NCBI GenBank assembly: GCA_033720815.1
Contig: JAWWBT010000008.1
Span: 1 to 34,582, forward strand
DNA length: 34,582 nt
Direction of reading: 5' to 3'
Source: JAWWBS01 sp033720815
GTDB lineage: Bacteria > Pseudomonadota > Gammaproteobacteria > Natronospirales > JAJUFS01
The position numbers and the translations under genes are program-made. The notes under the pieces were generated by a model, which was not told where the DNA came from, made no database searches, and saw nothing but the letters and a program-made list of their open reading frames with translations. The first letter of the stretch is position 1. Every line of letters starts with the position of its first letter. Positions 22,920 through 31,343 of the stretch are shown here, one piece after another.

Positions 22920-23020
22920 GAGCGCCGTTGCAATGGTTTGACCGCCCGGCAAGCCTGGCAACCTGTGGCTTTCCCGAGGAAAGCGGAGGTTGTCGCAACG
23001 CTCCTTGCCTGGACGGGCGG
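22920..23020 (-). promoter_or_regulatory. S-adenosylhomocysteine (SAH) riboswitch in the ahcY leader
   Basis: On the minus strand the conserved core is visible: GGCAAGGAGCGTTGCGAC (23009-22992) and GCCAGGCTTGCC, followed by CAACGGCGCTC. P1 pairs GGCAAG (23004-23009) with CTTGCC (22948-22953), and CCGCCC/GGGCGG extends it (23015-23020 with 22942-22947). P2 pairs CAACCT with AGGTTG around an inner GCTTTCC/GGAAAGC stem. The pseudoknot pairs GAGCG (22999-23003) with CGCTC (22920-22924). This class is known to bind SAH and turn on ahcY-type genes; it lies exactly in that position. Ligand response itself is inferred. Confidence 0.92.
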
Positions 23021-23059
23021 GGTGACGCTCATGCATCACCCCGCGGTAAAGAGAGGCGG

Positions 23060-23065
23060 ATTATA
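23060..23065 (-). promoter_or_regulatory. Consensus -10 (TATAAT) of the ahcY promoter
   Basis: A perfect TATAAT on the minus strand lies about 40 bases before the riboswitch aptamer, flanked by GGCGG and CCGCC so that a palindrome surrounds it. The -35 is weak and overlaps the metK stop codon. It would give ahcY its own transcript starting near 23053. Confidence 0.6.
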
Positions 23066-23084
23066 CCGCCGAATCAGCACTGAT

Positions 23085-24254
23085 TCAGGAAGCCGCCTTC
23101 ATGCCGGCTGCTTCGCGCAGCTCGTCGGCCTTGTCTTTCAGTTCCCAGGTGAAACCTTCGTTTTCGCGACCGAAATGGCCGTAGCTGGCCGTCGGGCGGT
23201 ACATCGGCTTTACCAGGTCCAGCATCTGCAGGATGCCGTAAGGACGCAGGTCGAAGTGCTCGCGTACGAGCTGCTCGAGCTTCTCCTCGTCGATCTTCGC
23301 GGTGCCGAAGGTTTCCAGCGAAATCGAGGTGGGTTCTGCGACGCCGATGGCGTAGCTGACCTGGACTTCGCACTTCTCGGCGAGGCCGGCGGCGACGATG
23401 TTCTTCGCCACGTAGCGGCAGGCGTAGGCTGCCGAACGGTCGACCTTGGACGGGTCCTTGCCGGAGAACGCGCCACCACCATGGCGTGCCATGCCGCCAT
23501 AGGTGTCAACGATGATCTTGCGTCCCGTCAGGCCTGCGTCGCCCACCGGGCCACCGACCACGAACTTGCCGGTCGGGTTGATGTGGAATTTCGTGTCCTT
23601 CGAGATCCACTCGCTCGGGATGACCGGCTTGATGATGTGCTCCATCACCGCTTCCTTCAGGTCAGCCTGCGATACGTCCGGGTCATGCTGCGTGGACAAT
23701 ACGATGGCATCCACTGCCGAGGCCTTGCCGTCGGTGTAGCGGAAGGTGACCTGCGACTTCGCATCCGGGCGCAGCCATTCGAGTTCACCGGCCTTGCGCA
23801 CATCGGCGTGCTTCTTCACCAGGCGATGCGCGTAGGTGATCGGCGCCGGCATCAGCACGTCGGTCTCGCTGGAGGCATAACCGAACATCAGGCCCTGGTC
23901 GCCCGCACCCTGTTCTTCCGGGTTGCCGCGGTCAACGCCCATGGCGATATCCGGCGACTGCTTGCCGATGGCATTCAGAACCGCGCAGGTTTCCCAGTCG
24001 AAGCCCATGTCGGAGGTGTAGCCGATGTCCTTGATGACACCGCGCACCAGGTCTTCGAGGTCCACCCAGGCCGTGGTGGTGATTTCGCCGGCAACAATCG
24101 CCATGCCGGTTTTCACCAGCGTTTCGCAGGCGACGCGCGCGTTCTTGTCCTGCTCCAGGATGGCGTCGAGGACGGCATCGGAGATCTGGTCGGCCATCTT
24201 GTCCGGATGCCCTTCGGACACGGACTCGGAGGTGAACAGGTAGTTCTTGTGCAT
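23085..24254 (-). CDS. metK: S-adenosylmethionine synthetase
   Basis: 389-residue enzyme that makes SAM from methionine and ATP. Signature motifs: SVSEGHPDKMADQISDAVLD near residue 10, GAGDQGLMFGYA near 118, the P-loop-like GGGAFSGKDPSKVDRSAAY near 262, and GVAEPTSI near 300. E. coli MetK has 384 residues. ATG 24254 starts the conserved N-terminus (MHKNYLFTSESV); the open frame far upstream is a shadow of the divergent-frame EamA gene. Upstream, TAGAAT (24313-24318, minus strand) is a possible -10. The SAM and SAH enzymes stand in pathway order on the same strand. Confidence 0.97.
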   Translation of the reverse strand: MHKNYLFTSESVSEGHPDKMADQISDAVLDAILEQDKNARVACETLVKTGMAIVAGEITTTAWVDLEDLVRGVIKDIGYTSDMGFDWETCAVLNAIGKQSPDIAMGVDRGNPEEQGAGDQGLMFGYASSETDVLMPAPITYAHRLVKKHADVRKAGELEWLRPDAKSQVTFRYTDGKASAVDAIVLSTQHDPDVSQADLKEAVMEHIIKPVIPSEWISKDTKFHINPTGKFVVGGPVGDAGLTGRKIIVDTYGGMARHGGGAFSGKDPSKVDRSAAYACRYVAKNIVAAGLAEKCEVQVSYAIGVAEPTSISLETFGTAKIDEEKLEQLVREHFDLRPYGILQMLDLVKPMYRPTASYGHFGRENEGFTWELKDKADELREAAGMKAAS

Positions 24255-24361
24255 CAAGGATTTCCCGTAGGTCAGGGCCCGCGCGTGCGCCGGGCAGGTC
24301 AGAAAGTTCTCGATTCTAGAACAGAAACTCGGGGAATTCGACGGCATTCGACCTGCACAGG

Positions 24362-25237
24362 TCAGGGTGGCGATACGGGAACGGGTCGTTTTTCGGCGCG
24401 CAACAGGAAAAGACCGCTCGCAACGATGACGCCGGCGCCTGCCAGCACGACGCCGGATGGCAGCACCTGCCACAAGGCGATGTCCAGCAGCGTGCCCCAC
24501 AGCAGTGCGGTGTATTCGAACGGTGCAAGCAGTGCGGCGGGCGCGATCCGGAATGCGCTGGTGAGCAGCAATTGCGCAATGGCGCCGGTCAGGCCGACGC
24601 CGACAATCCACCAGGCATCGCCGAGCTGCAGCGGTTTCCAGCCGGGCAGGGCCAGCAGGCCGGCGCCTATGGCGAGGAACGCGGTGAACCAGAATGCCAT
24701 GGCTGCGGTAGAGTCGGTGCGGCCGAGAATTCGCGTGGAGATGGCGTTCAGTGCGTAGCAGGTGGCGCCCACCAGCGCGCCAATGGCACCGAGCACATCC
24801 GTATCGGCACCGGGTTGCAGCGCAATAAGTACACCACCGAAGCCGACAATGATGGCGATCCATTTCGCTGCGGAAACATGCTCTCCCAGCAGTGGCGCAG
24901 ACAGCGCGGTAATCAGCAATGGCGCCACGAAGAACAGCGAATAGGCTTCCGACATCGGCATGCGGCTCAGCGAGTAGATGAAGCTGCCGAGCAGCAGGAC
25001 GGCGAGAGCACCGCGTGCAACATGCCAGGCCCAGCGCACTTCGAGCAGTACGCGGTAGCGCCTTTCCCGGTAACCCACCCACGCGAAGACAAACGGCAGC
25101 GCCGCGATGCCGCGCAGGAACGCGACCTGCAGCGGTGGGTAATGCTCGGCAAGCTGTTTCATGCAGGCATCCATCAGCGCGAAGGTGAAGGTCGCGCCGC
25201 ACATCATGGCGATGCCGGGCAGGTGGCTGGAGCGCAT
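24362..25237 (-). CDS. EamA/DMT-family transporter
   Basis: 291 residues with ten hydrophobic segments in two repeats, typical for the drug/metabolite transporter superfamily. First EamA half: GATFTFALMDACMKQLAEHY through LLGEHVSAAKWIAIIVGFGG (about 14-135); second half: ATCYALNAISTRILGR through YTALLWGTLLDIALW and VVLAGAGVIVASGLFLLR. ATG 25237 with GGAGG nine bases upstream. The substrate cannot be predicted; amino acids or SAM are known for the superfamily, and the neighbouring metK makes the latter a thought but no more. Divergent from tkt. Confidence 0.92.
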   Translation of the reverse strand: MRSSHLPGIAMMCGATFTFALMDACMKQLAEHYPPLQVAFLRGIAALPFVFAWVGYRERRYRVLLEVRWAWHVARGALAVLLLGSFIYSLSRMPMSEAYSLFFVAPLLITALSAPLLGEHVSAAKWIAIIVGFGGVLIALQPGADTDVLGAIGALVGATCYALNAISTRILGRTDSTAAMAFWFTAFLAIGAGLLALPGWKPLQLGDAWWIVGVGLTGAIAQLLLTSAFRIAPAALLAPFEYTALLWGTLLDIALWQVLPSGVVLAGAGVIVASGLFLLRAEKRPVPVSPP

Positions 25238-25384
25238 CGAACGCCTCCGTGAACAGCGGATTCATGCGGTGGATGAAGGGCGGCTATCTTATCGCGCCGA
25301 AATCAGGCCGCAAGGGATTCCTTCGGGAAATCGTAAGTTGTTGATTTTTAGACATTCGACCGCTTTCGCCCGTTTTCTCCGGGG

Positions 25385-25414
25385 TTGCCCTGAAGGCCCC
25401 TTTTCGGCGAAAAT
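25385..25414 (+). promoter_or_regulatory. Weak candidate promoter for tkt-gap
   Basis: TTGCCC (25385-25390) and GAAAAT (25409-25414) with an 18-base spacer, 29 bases before the tkt ATG. Each box matches four of six consensus bases, so the call is weak. Confidence 0.3.
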
Positions 25415-25442
25415 GCGCGGCTTCTCAACGCGGGGAGTACCA

Positions 25443-27434
25443 ATGCCTTCACGACGCGAACTTGCCAACGCCATCCGTGCCCTCAGCATGGATGCCGTCC
25501 AGGCCGCCAATTCCGGTCATCCGGGTGCACCAATGGGAATGGCGGACATCGCCGAAGTTCTCTGGAACGATTACCTGAAGCACAACCCGGCGAACCCGGA
25601 CTGGGCCGATCGCGATCGTTTCGTGCTGTCCAACGGGCACGGTTCGATGCTGCTTTACTCCCTGTTGCATCTCACCGGTTACGAGGTCTCACTCGATAAC
25701 CTGAAGAATTTCCGCCAGCTGCATGCACCGACGGCGGGTCATCCCGAGCACGGTGACCTTCCCGGTATTGAAACGACCACGGGGCCGCTGGGCCAGGGCC
25801 TGGCGAATGCAGTAGGCATGGCGATCGCCGAAAAGGTGCTCGCAGCGCAGTTCAACACCGACAAGCACAAGATCGTTGACCACCACACGTGGGTGTTCAT
25901 GGGTGACGGTTGCCTCATGGAAGGCATTTCGCATGAAGCCTGCTCGCTGGCAGGTGTGATGGGTCTCGGCAAGCTGATCGGTATTTACGATGACAACGGC
26001 ATTTCCATTGATGGCGAAGTCGATGGCTGGTTCCGCGACGATACGCCGGCGCGTTTCGAAGCCTACGGCTGGCACGTGATTCGCGATGTCGACGGTCATG
26101 ACTCGAGCGCGGTGAAGGCGGCTATCGAGGAAGCGAAAGCCGAGACGAACAAGCCGACCCTGATCTGCACCAAGACGGTGATCGGTTTCGGTTCGCCGAA
26201 CAAGGCCGGCACCGAGGGCGTGCATGGCGCCGCGCTGGGCGAGGACGAAGTCGCCGCGACGCGCAAGGAACTCGGTTGGGAATACGGCCCGTTCGAGGTT
26301 CCTGAAGATTATTACGAAGCCTGGGACGCGAAGGCGACCGGCGCGCGCGCCGAGGCGGCCTGGACCGAAATGTTCGAGGCCTACCGCAAGGATCACCCCG
26401 AAAAGGCTGCGGAATTCGAGCGTCGCATGAAGGGCGAGTTGCCGACCGACTGGAACGCCGTGGTCGACAAGCTCGTCAAGGACATGGACGACAGCGCGCA
26501 GAAGGTTGCGACCCGCAAGGCCTCTCAGCTGGTGCTGGATGTGATTGGTCCGCAGTTGCCGGAATTCGTTGGCGGCTCGGCTGACCTGACCGGCTCGAAC
26601 AACACCTTCTTCAAGGGTTCGAAGGGCATCGACGCGAAGGATGCATCGGGCAACTACATCTTCTATGGCGTGCGCGAGTTCGGCATGGCCGCAGCGATGA
26701 ACGGCATGGCGCTGCACGGTGGCTTCATTCCGTACGGTGGCACCTTCCTGGTGTTCTCCGATTACATGCGCAACGGCATCCGCATGGCGGCGCTGATGAA
26801 ACAGCGTTCCATCTTCGTGCTGACGCATGATTCCATCGGCCTCGGCGAAGACGGTCCGACCCACCAGCCGGTCGAGCATGTCGCCTCGCTGCGCATGATC
26901 CCGAACCTGTCCCTCTGGCGCCCCTGCGACACCGTCGAGACGGCCGTTGCCTGGCAGTCTGCCGTTGAACGCAACGATGGTCCGACCGCACTTGCGCTGA
27001 CCCGCCAGGGCCTGCCGCACATGGAGCGTGACAGCGACACCATTGCGAATATCGCAAAGGGCGGCTACGTCCTGAAGGACAGCAAGGGCGAGCCTGAGCT
27101 GATCATCATGGCCACTGGTTCCGAAGTGGAGCTGGCCATGAATGCTGCCGAAAAGCTCGGCGATGGCGTACGCGTCGTGTCGCTGCCGAACATCGGCATC
27201 TTCGACCAGCAGGACGAAAGCTATCGCGAGTCCGTGCTGCCGCGTGGCGTGAAGAATCGCATCGCGATCGAAGCGGGTACCAGCGAATACTGGTGGCGCT
27301 TCATCGGCACCGAAGGCCGTGTCATCGGCATGGACAGCTTTGGCGAGTCCGGTCCGGCCAAGGACGTTTTCGAATACTTTGGTTTCACTGTGGATAACGT
27401 GGTCAAGCAGGCCAACGAGATCCTCGGCAAGTAA
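25443..27434 (+). CDS. tkt: Transketolase
   Basis: 663-residue ThDP enzyme that moves two-carbon ketol units in the pentose phosphate (or Calvin) pathway. Visible: SGHPGAPMGMADIAEVLW near residue 25, HGSMLLYSLLHLTGY near 66, the ThDP motif GDGCLMEGISHEACSLAG near 155 with YDDNGISIDG near 183, and the pyrimidine-domain HDSIGLGEDGPTHQPVEH near 460. Same length as E. coli TktA. The frame extends upstream, but ATG 25443 has GGGGAG upstream and starts the standard sequence. gap follows after 40 bases, so the two are probably co-transcribed. Confidence 0.97.
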   Translation: MPSRRELANAIRALSMDAVQAANSGHPGAPMGMADIAEVLWNDYLKHNPANPDWADRDRFVLSNGHGSMLLYSLLHLTGYEVSLDNLKNFRQLHAPTAGHPEHGDLPGIETTTGPLGQGLANAVGMAIAEKVLAAQFNTDKHKIVDHHTWVFMGDGCLMEGISHEACSLAGVMGLGKLIGIYDDNGISIDGEVDGWFRDDTPARFEAYGWHVIRDVDGHDSSAVKAAIEEAKAETNKPTLICTKTVIGFGSPNKAGTEGVHGAALGEDEVAATRKELGWEYGPFEVPEDYYEAWDAKATGARAEAAWTEMFEAYRKDHPEKAAEFERRMKGELPTDWNAVVDKLVKDMDDSAQKVATRKASQLVLDVIGPQLPEFVGGSADLTGSNNTFFKGSKGIDAKDASGNYIFYGVREFGMAAAMNGMALHGGFIPYGGTFLVFSDYMRNGIRMAALMKQRSIFVLTHDSIGLGEDGPTHQPVEHVASLRMIPNLSLWRPCDTVETAVAWQSAVERNDGPTALALTRQGLPHMERDSDTIANIAKGGYVLKDSKGEPELIIMATGSEVELAMNAAEKLGDGVRVVSLPNIGIFDQQDESYRESVLPRGVKNRIAIEAGTSEYWWRFIGTEGRVIGMDSFGESGPAKDVFEYFGFTVDNVVKQANEILGK

Positions 27435-27474
27435 TTCATCTATTCAACTGTCATCGAGATATCGGGAGAACATC

Positions 27475-28488
27475 ATGGCGATCAAGGTAGCGATCAACGG
27501 TTATGGCCGCATCGGCCGCAATATCCTGCGTGCGCTGTACGAATCGAACCGCAACAAGGAAATCCAGATCGTGGCGATCAACGACCTGGGCGATGCGGAA
27601 ACCAACGCGCACCTGACGCGTTTTGATACCGCACACGGTCGTTTCCCGGGCGAAGTCTCGGTGGAAGGCGATTACATGGTCGTCAACGGTGACAAGATCA
27701 AGGTACTGGCCGAGCGCAACCCGGCTGACCTGCCGTGGGGCGACCTCGGTGTGGACATCGTGCTGGAATGCACCGGCCTGTTCGCCAGCAAGGAAAAGGC
27801 CTCCGCCCACCTGAAAGGTGGTGCGAAGAAGGTCATCATTTCCGCACCGGGCGGCAATGATGTCGATGCCACGATCGTGTACGGCGTGAACCATGACACG
27901 CTGAAGGCTTCCGACACCGTTATCTCGAACGCGTCCTGCACCACCAACTGCCTGGCGCCGCTGGTCAAGCCGCTGCATGACGAGATCGGCATCGAGTCCG
28001 GCCTGATGACAACCATCCACGCCTACACCAACGACCAGGTGCTGACCGACGTGTTCCACAAGGACCTGCGCCGCGCGCGTTCGGCCACCATGTCGATGAT
28101 CCCGACCTCCACCGGTGCCGCGAAGGCTGTCGGCCTGGTGATGCCGGAACTGAACGGCAAGCTCGACGGTTACGCCATGCGCGTGCCGACGATCAACGTG
28201 TCGATCGTCGACCTGGCTTTCGTTGCCAAGCGCGACACCACGGTCGAGGAAATCAACGAAATCCTGAAGAAGGCCTCGAATGGCGCGCTGAAGGGCGTGC
28301 TGAACTACAGCGATGGCCCGCTGGTGTCGGTCGACTTCAACCATGACCCGGCTTCCAGCACCTACGACGCCACCCTGACCAAGGTCTCGGGCGGCAAGCT
28401 GGTGAAGGTCTGCTCCTGGTACGACAACGAGTGGGGCTTCTCGAACCGCATGCTCGATACGACTGTCGCTCTCTTCAACGCGAAGTAA
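27475..28488 (+). CDS. gap: Glyceraldehyde-3-phosphate dehydrogenase, type I
   Basis: 337-residue NAD(P)-dependent enzyme of glycolysis. Visible: NAD-binding INGYGRIGRNILRA at the N-terminus, VLECTGLFASKEKA near 95, the catalytic Cys in SNASCTTNCLAPLVKPLHD near 155, STGAAKAVG near 210 and WYDNEWGFSNRML near 315. ATG 27475 has GGGAG eight bases upstream and begins the standard N-terminus; the frame upstream is a shadow of tkt. Position between tkt and pgk is typical of proteobacterial carbon-metabolism clusters. A long hairpin lies 11 bases after the stop codon. Confidence 0.97.
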   Translation: MAIKVAINGYGRIGRNILRALYESNRNKEIQIVAINDLGDAETNAHLTRFDTAHGRFPGEVSVEGDYMVVNGDKIKVLAERNPADLPWGDLGVDIVLECTGLFASKEKASAHLKGGAKKVIISAPGGNDVDATIVYGVNHDTLKASDTVISNASCTTNCLAPLVKPLHDEIGIESGLMTTIHAYTNDQVLTDVFHKDLRRARSATMSMIPTSTGAAKAVGLVMPELNGKLDGYAMRVPTINVSIVDLAFVAKRDTTVEEINEILKKASNGALKGVLNYSDGPLVSVDFNHDPASSTYDATLTKVSGGKLVKVCSWYDNEWGFSNRMLDTTVALFNAK

Positions 28489-28499
28489 GTCGAGCGCCA

Positions 28500-28525
28500 G
28501 GCTTGCGCCCGGGTGGGCGCAAGCC
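28500..28525 (+). other. Perfect 11-bp hairpin in the gap-pgk intergenic region
   Basis: GGCTTGCGCCC pairs with GGGCGCAAGCC around GGGT. No T-run follows, so it is not a standard terminator; it may protect the gap mRNA 3' end or guide processing. A second stem, GAATCCGC/GCGGATTC (28563-28583), lies just before the pgk ribosome-binding site. Confidence 0.65.
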
Positions 28526-28611
28526 CATAGAGTGGATCGCAACTCAATTTGTTTTTTCGATGAATCCGCTGTCCGGCGGATTCGTCGTTTCTCGCTGAAC
28601 GGAAGAGTGCA

Positions 28612-29811
28612 ATGAACATTCTCAAGATGAGCGACCTGGACCTGAAGGGAAAGAAGGTCCTGGTTCGCGAAGACCTCAACGTGCCGGTGAAGGACGGTGT
28701 CGTCACTTCCGATGTGCGCATCCGTGCTTCGCTGCCGACGATCAAGCTGGCGATGGAGCAGGGCGCAAGGGTGTTGCTGATGTCGCATCTCGGTCGTCCC
28801 GAAGAAGGTGTCTACGATGAATCGCAGTCGCTGGCACCGGTGGCCGAGCGCCTGACCGAACTGCTCGGCGTGAAGGTCCGCCTCGAAAAGGACTGGATCG
28901 ATGGCGTCACGGCCGAGGAAGGCGAGGTCGTGCTGTGCGAGAACGTGCGTTTCCTCAAGGGTGAAAAGAAGAACGACGACGCGCTCGCCAGGAAGATGGC
29001 GGCACTGTGCGACGTCTACGTGATGGATGCCTTCGGTACTGCGCATCGTGCGCAGGCGTCCACGCATGGTGTGGCGAAATTCGCCCCCGTTGCCTGTGCT
29101 GGCCCCTTGCTGGCGAACGAGCTGGATGCGCTCGGTCGCGCGCTGGAAAACCCGGCACGCCCGATGGTGGCGATTGTCGGTGGCAGCAAGGTCTCGACCA
29201 AGCTGACCGTCCTCGAATCGCTGTCGAAGAAGGTCGACCAGCTCATCGTCGGCGGTGGCATTGCCAATACCTTCATCGCGGCTGACGGTCATTCTGTCGG
29301 CAAGTCACTGTATGAGGCCGATCTCGTTGACGAGGCGAAGCGCCTTACCGCGGCGGCCAGGGATAAGGGCGGCGATATCCCGGTGCCGACCGATGTGGTC
29401 GTGGCACAGGAGTTTTCCGGTGATGCCGAGGCGGACGTGAAGCCTGTCGACAAGGTGGGCGATAGCGAGATGATTCTCGATATCGGTCCGGATACGGGTG
29501 AAGTGTTTGCCGAAATCCTCAAGAAGGCGGGTACGATCGTCTGGAACGGTCCGGTCGGCGTTTTCGAGTTTGACCAGTTCGGCGAGGGTACCAAGGCGCT
29601 GGCCCACGCCATCGCCGAATCATCGGCCTTTTCGATCGCCGGCGGTGGTGACACGCTGGCTGCGGTCGACAAGTACGGCGTAGCCGACCACATTTCCTAT
29701 ATTTCGACCGGCGGTGGCGCCTTCCTCGAATTCCTGGAAGGCAAGAAGCTCCCGGCCGTGGCAATATTGGAAGAACGCGCTGGCGACGACGCCGGGCTCA
29801 AGCGGGCCTGA
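28612..29811 (+). CDS. pgk: Phosphoglycerate kinase
   Basis: 399-residue cytoplasmic kinase that makes ATP and 3-phosphoglycerate from 1,3-bisphosphoglycerate. Visible: REDLNVPVKDG near residue 19 (most homologues have R-V/A-DLNVP), SHLGRPEEG near 58, DAFGTAHRAQASTHG near 142, VGGSKVSTKLTVL near 185, NGPVGVFEFDQF near 307 and the nucleotide loop SIAGGGDTLAAV near 343. It is strongly similar to E. coli Pgk along its whole length. ATG 28612 has GGAAGAG upstream. A terminator-like hairpin separates it from pyk. Confidence 0.97.
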   Translation: MNILKMSDLDLKGKKVLVREDLNVPVKDGVVTSDVRIRASLPTIKLAMEQGARVLLMSHLGRPEEGVYDESQSLAPVAERLTELLGVKVRLEKDWIDGVTAEEGEVVLCENVRFLKGEKKNDDALARKMAALCDVYVMDAFGTAHRAQASTHGVAKFAPVACAGPLLANELDALGRALENPARPMVAIVGGSKVSTKLTVLESLSKKVDQLIVGGGIANTFIAADGHSVGKSLYEADLVDEAKRLTAAARDKGGDIPVPTDVVVAQEFSGDAEADVKPVDKVGDSEMILDIGPDTGEVFAEILKKAGTIVWNGPVGVFEFDQFGEGTKALAHAIAESSAFSIAGGGDTLAAVDKYGVADHISYISTGGGAFLEFLEGKKLPAVAILEERAGDDAGLKRA

Positions 29812-29821
29812 CGCGTTGATC

Positions 29822-29847
29822 GAGCCCCGCCGCGCGCGGGGCTCTTT
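29822..29847 (+). terminator. Terminator or attenuator between pgk and pyk
   Basis: GAGCCCCGC (29822-29830) and GCGGGGCTC (29836-29844) form a strong stem followed by TTTCGTT. The short interrupted T-run suggests partial termination. A TATAAA (29865-29870) just downstream could serve as a -10 for pyk, but no good -35 was seen. Confidence 0.7.
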
Positions 29848-29901
29848 CGTTGCGCCACAAGAACTATAAATAGAACCGGAACGTCAAGGAGAGCAGGAAG
29901 C

Positions 29902-31341
29902 ATGTTGAGGCGTACAAAGATCATCGCAACGCTCGGACCGGCTACGGATGATCCGGCAGTACTGGAGCGCGCCTTGCGCGCCGGTGTCGATGTGGTGCGG
30001 CTGAACTTCTCCCATGGCAGCAAGGAAGACCATGCCGCACGCATGCAGCGGGTGCGGGATATCTCCGCGAAGATCGGTCGCGACGTCGGTATCTTCGCCG
30101 ACCTGCAGGGTCCGAAGATCCGTATTGATCGTTTTGCCGAAGGCGCGGTGGAGCTCCAGGACGGCCAGGTGTTCGTTCTTGATGCCGGCATGGACCCGAA
30201 TGCCGGCACGGTCGAGGCGGTTGGCCTCACCTACAAGGACCTGCCGAAGGATGTTGAGGTTGGTGATCGCCTGCTGCTTGACGATGGCTTGATTTCGCTT
30301 GTCGTGGACAAGGTCGAGGGCAAGAAGGTCTTCACCACCGTCGAGAATGGTGGTCGCCTGTCGAACAACAAGGGCATCAATCGCCAGGGCGGTGGCCTTT
30401 CGGCCCCTGCGCTGACCGACAAGGATCGCGCCGATATCCTCATCGCTGCCGAGCTTGGTGTCGATTACGTTGCCATTTCCTTCCCGCGTGATGCGAATGA
30501 TGTCCAACTCGCACGAGATCTTGTCTGGGATGCCGGCTCTCGGGCGGGCATCATCGCGAAGATCGAGCGCACCGAAGCGGTGGAGAACATCGAGTCGATC
30601 ATCGAGGTCTCCGATGCCGTGATGATCGCGCGGGGTGACCTGGCCGTCGAAATCGGTGATGCAGAGCTGCCGGCCGTGCAGAAGAAGATCATTCACGCTG
30701 CGCGTGACCTGAATGCCGTGGTCATCACGGCCACCCAGATGATGGAATCCATGATTGCGAACCCGGTGCCGACACGTGCCGAGGTGCTGGATGTCGCCAA
30801 TGCCGTCATGGATGGTACCGATGCCGTCATGCTGTCGGCGGAAACCGCCGCGGGCAAGTACCCGGTCAAGACGGTCGAGGCGATGGCGCGCGTCTGCCTT
30901 GGGGCAGAAAAGCAGCGCATGGTTCAGCGGTCGAAACATCGTCTTGATAGCCATTTCGAACGGATCGATGAAGCCATTGCAATGGCGGCGATGTACACGG
31001 CGAACCACCTCGGCGTGAAGGCCATCGTTGCGCTCACGGAATCCGGCTCCACGGCACTGTGGATGTCGCGTATCCGTTCCGGCATCCCCATCTTTGCGAT
31101 GACGCGACACGAAACCACCCGCCGCCGCGTCACCCTCTATCGCGGCGTATATCCTGTCGCGTTTGACGTGCTGCATGCAGAGACTCACAAGGTCCTTGCC
31201 GATGCATCCAACGTGCTCGTCGATCGACGTATCGTCGAAGACGGTGATTTCGTGATTTTCACTAAGGGTGACTTCAAGGGAATTTCGGGTGGCACGAATG
31301 CCATGAAGATCCTTCGCATCGGCGAAATCAGCGAGGACTGA
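29902..31341 (+). CDS. pyk: Pyruvate kinase (PykA-like)
   Basis: 479-residue glycolytic enzyme making pyruvate and ATP from phosphoenolpyruvate. Visible: RRTKIIATLGPATDD at the N-terminus, DVVRLNFSHGSKEDH near 33, DLQGPKIRI near 70, the catalytic Lys in IIAKIERTEAVENIE near 218, MIARGDLAVEIGD near 240, TATQMMESMI near 277 and the C-terminal domain ending TNAMKILRIGE. It resembles E. coli PykA more than PykF (RRTKI start, LSNNKGIN, VCLGAEKQ). ATG 29902 with AGGAGAG and AGGAAG upstream. The GGDEF gene starts two bases after the stop, so translation is probably coupled. Confidence 0.97.
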   Translation: MLRRTKIIATLGPATDDPAVLERALRAGVDVVRLNFSHGSKEDHAARMQRVRDISAKIGRDVGIFADLQGPKIRIDRFAEGAVELQDGQVFVLDAGMDPNAGTVEAVGLTYKDLPKDVEVGDRLLLDDGLISLVVDKVEGKKVFTTVENGGRLSNNKGINRQGGGLSAPALTDKDRADILIAAELGVDYVAISFPRDANDVQLARDLVWDAGSRAGIIAKIERTEAVENIESIIEVSDAVMIARGDLAVEIGDAELPAVQKKIIHAARDLNAVVITATQMMESMIANPVPTRAEVLDVANAVMDGTDAVMLSAETAAGKYPVKTVEAMARVCLGAEKQRMVQRSKHRLDSHFERIDEAIAMAAMYTANHLGVKAIVALTESGSTALWMSRIRSGIPIFAMTRHETTRRRVTLYRGVYPVAFDVLHAETHKVLADASNVLVDRRIVEDGDFVIFTKGDFKGISGGTNAMKILRIGEISED

Positions 31342-31343
31342 CC

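Noticed and set aside
24255..24361. SAM riboswitch before metK
   Set aside because: The leader is about 100 bases and shows none of the SAM-I or SAM-II core motifs that I know; only a possible -10 was noted.
22938..24758. 606-residue plus-strand frame over metK
   Set aside because: Antisense to metK and crosses the riboswitch and the EamA gene; no domain seen.
23085..25265. Apparent 726-residue fusion of an upstream protein to MetK
   Set aside because: The upstream part is an out-of-frame reading of the EamA gene (rich in Arg, Cys and His); MetK starts at 24254 with the standard N-terminus.
27451..29292. 613-residue minus-strand open frame across gap and pgk
   Set aside because: Antisense shadow of two certain glycolytic genes and their intergenic region; no family features.
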